This document shows, in pieces, positions 5,311-5,761 of a stretch of DNA of 5,761 nt (position 1 is its first letter; every line of letters starts with the position of its first letter). The position numbers and the translations under genes are program-made. The notes under the pieces are model-generated. The model did no database searches. It was not told where the DNA came from and saw only the letters and a list, made by a program, of their open reading frames with translations. Origin of the DNA: Actinomycetota bacterium (lineage in GTDB: Bacteria > Actinomycetota > Thermoleophilia > UBA2241); NCBI GenBank assembly GCA_003164655.1, contig PLTW01000188.1, positions 1 to 5,761 on the forward strand. Direction: 5' to 3'.

Positions 5311-5761
5311 ATGCAGCTCGACGACCTTACCGCGGACCTGCTTGGTGCCACCATCCGCCGCGCCCTGCGCCACGGCGGTGATTTCGCCGAGGTCTTCGCC
5401 GAAGACCGCCGTTCGCTCGGCCTCTCGCTCGAAGACCGGCGCCTCGAGCGCGCCGCCGGCGGCCGCGAATCGGGTTTCGGGGTGCGGCTCACCAGCGGCG
5501 AGCGCACCTACTACTCGTACTCCGACGATCTCTCCGAGACCGATCTGCAACGCGCCGCCGACGCCGTCTCGGCGGCCTTGCGCGGCGGCGCCGGCGGCGC
5601 CCCGGTGACCAACCTGGGCGCCGTGGCCGCGGCTCGGGGCACGGCGGTCGTCGCCGTACCGCCCGCCGCGGTGGCCACCGACGTCAAGGCGGCGTTGCTG
5701 CGGGCCGCCGACGACGCGGCCCGGGCCGCCGACCCTGCCGTCAGCCAGGTCATCGCCGGCT
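5311..5761 (+). CDS. tldD: TldD/PmbA-family metalloprotease, N-terminal part (cut by window end)
   Basis: An open frame of 150 codons runs from ATG 5311 to the window edge. The protein starts MQLDDLTADLLGATIRRALR and has the TldD N-terminal pattern: a helix, then FAEVFAEDRRSLGLSLEDRR (a strand pair with the acidic V-F-x-E and S-L-E-D blocks), then G-x-G-V-R-L-x-x-G-x-x-x-Y-x-Y-S-D-D at about 55-73, followed by an Ala-rich helix. TldD with TldE (PmbA) forms a zinc protease that degrades unfolded peptides and matures peptide products such as microcin B17. The zinc motif HExxxH would lie beyond the window, so activity cannot be judged. The N-terminal V-F-x-E and S-L-E-D pattern fits TldD better than PmbA, and a partner gene may follow. 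Confidence 0.85.
   Translation, partial: MQLDDLTADLLGATIRRALRHGGDFAEVFAEDRRSLGLSLEDRRLERAAGGRESGFGVRLTSGERTYYSYSDDLSETDLQRAADAVSAALRGGAGGAPVTNLGAVAAARGTAVVAVPPAAVATDVKAALLRAADDAARAADPAVSQVIAG

Noticed and set aside
4474..5550. A 358-codon minus-strand open frame opposite the regulator and tldD
   Set aside because: It is a shadow on the complementary strand of two genes with clear family motifs, and it crosses their intergenic region and promoters.
1..5761. tRNA-Pyl (pylT), searched by its CUA anticodon loop (TCTAA-type) on both strands
   Set aside because: No such loop with flanking complementary stems was seen. The TCTAC at 695 and TCTAG at 4391 are -10 boxes read on the other strand and have no matching stems. 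A covariance search could still overturn this.

Overview
This is a 5.76 kb piece of a very GC-rich bacterial chromosome. Gene style (GC-rich third positions, TANNNT-like -10 boxes, a probable leaderless gene, a TTG start) suggests an actinobacterium-like organism, perhaps near Thermoleophilia. That placement is inference; no rRNA or marker phylogeny is available here. Seven protein genes can be supported.

Left region (58-1389): a divergent pair, a MarR-family repressor (minus) and a cytoplasmic YceI-family lipid-binding protein (plus). A perfect 20-bp inverted repeat with a 6-nt loop lies between them and overlaps the likely marR promoter. It looks like the operator of a self-regulated pair.

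Central region (1432-4337, all minus strand): transcription runs uppP (undecaprenyl diphosphatase), then a 56-bp perfect palindrome, then a two-peptidoglycan-binding-domain amidase, then a 275-residue pyrrolysyl-tRNA synthetase catalytic protein. The amidase and synthetase genes are 7 nt apart and probably share the extended -10 promoter at 3385-3393. uppP seems to be translated through a 14-codon leader ORF that overlaps its start codon.

Right region (4471-5761, plus strand): a winged-helix regulator with a cysteine-containing C-terminal domain starts from a TTG codon behind a well-spaced promoter. It is followed by the start of a TldD/PmbA-family protease gene that runs off the window.

The outstanding item is the pyrrolysyl-tRNA synthetase. 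It keeps the residues known to bind pyrrolysine and ATP, apart from two substitutions noted below. It sits in a cell-wall operon, with no tRNA-Pyl, pylSn or pylBCD genes visible here. It is the marker of a UAG-decoding (22nd amino acid) system in this genome, and the rest of that system must lie elsewhere. Two of the five visible stop codons, including that of pylS itself, are TAG.
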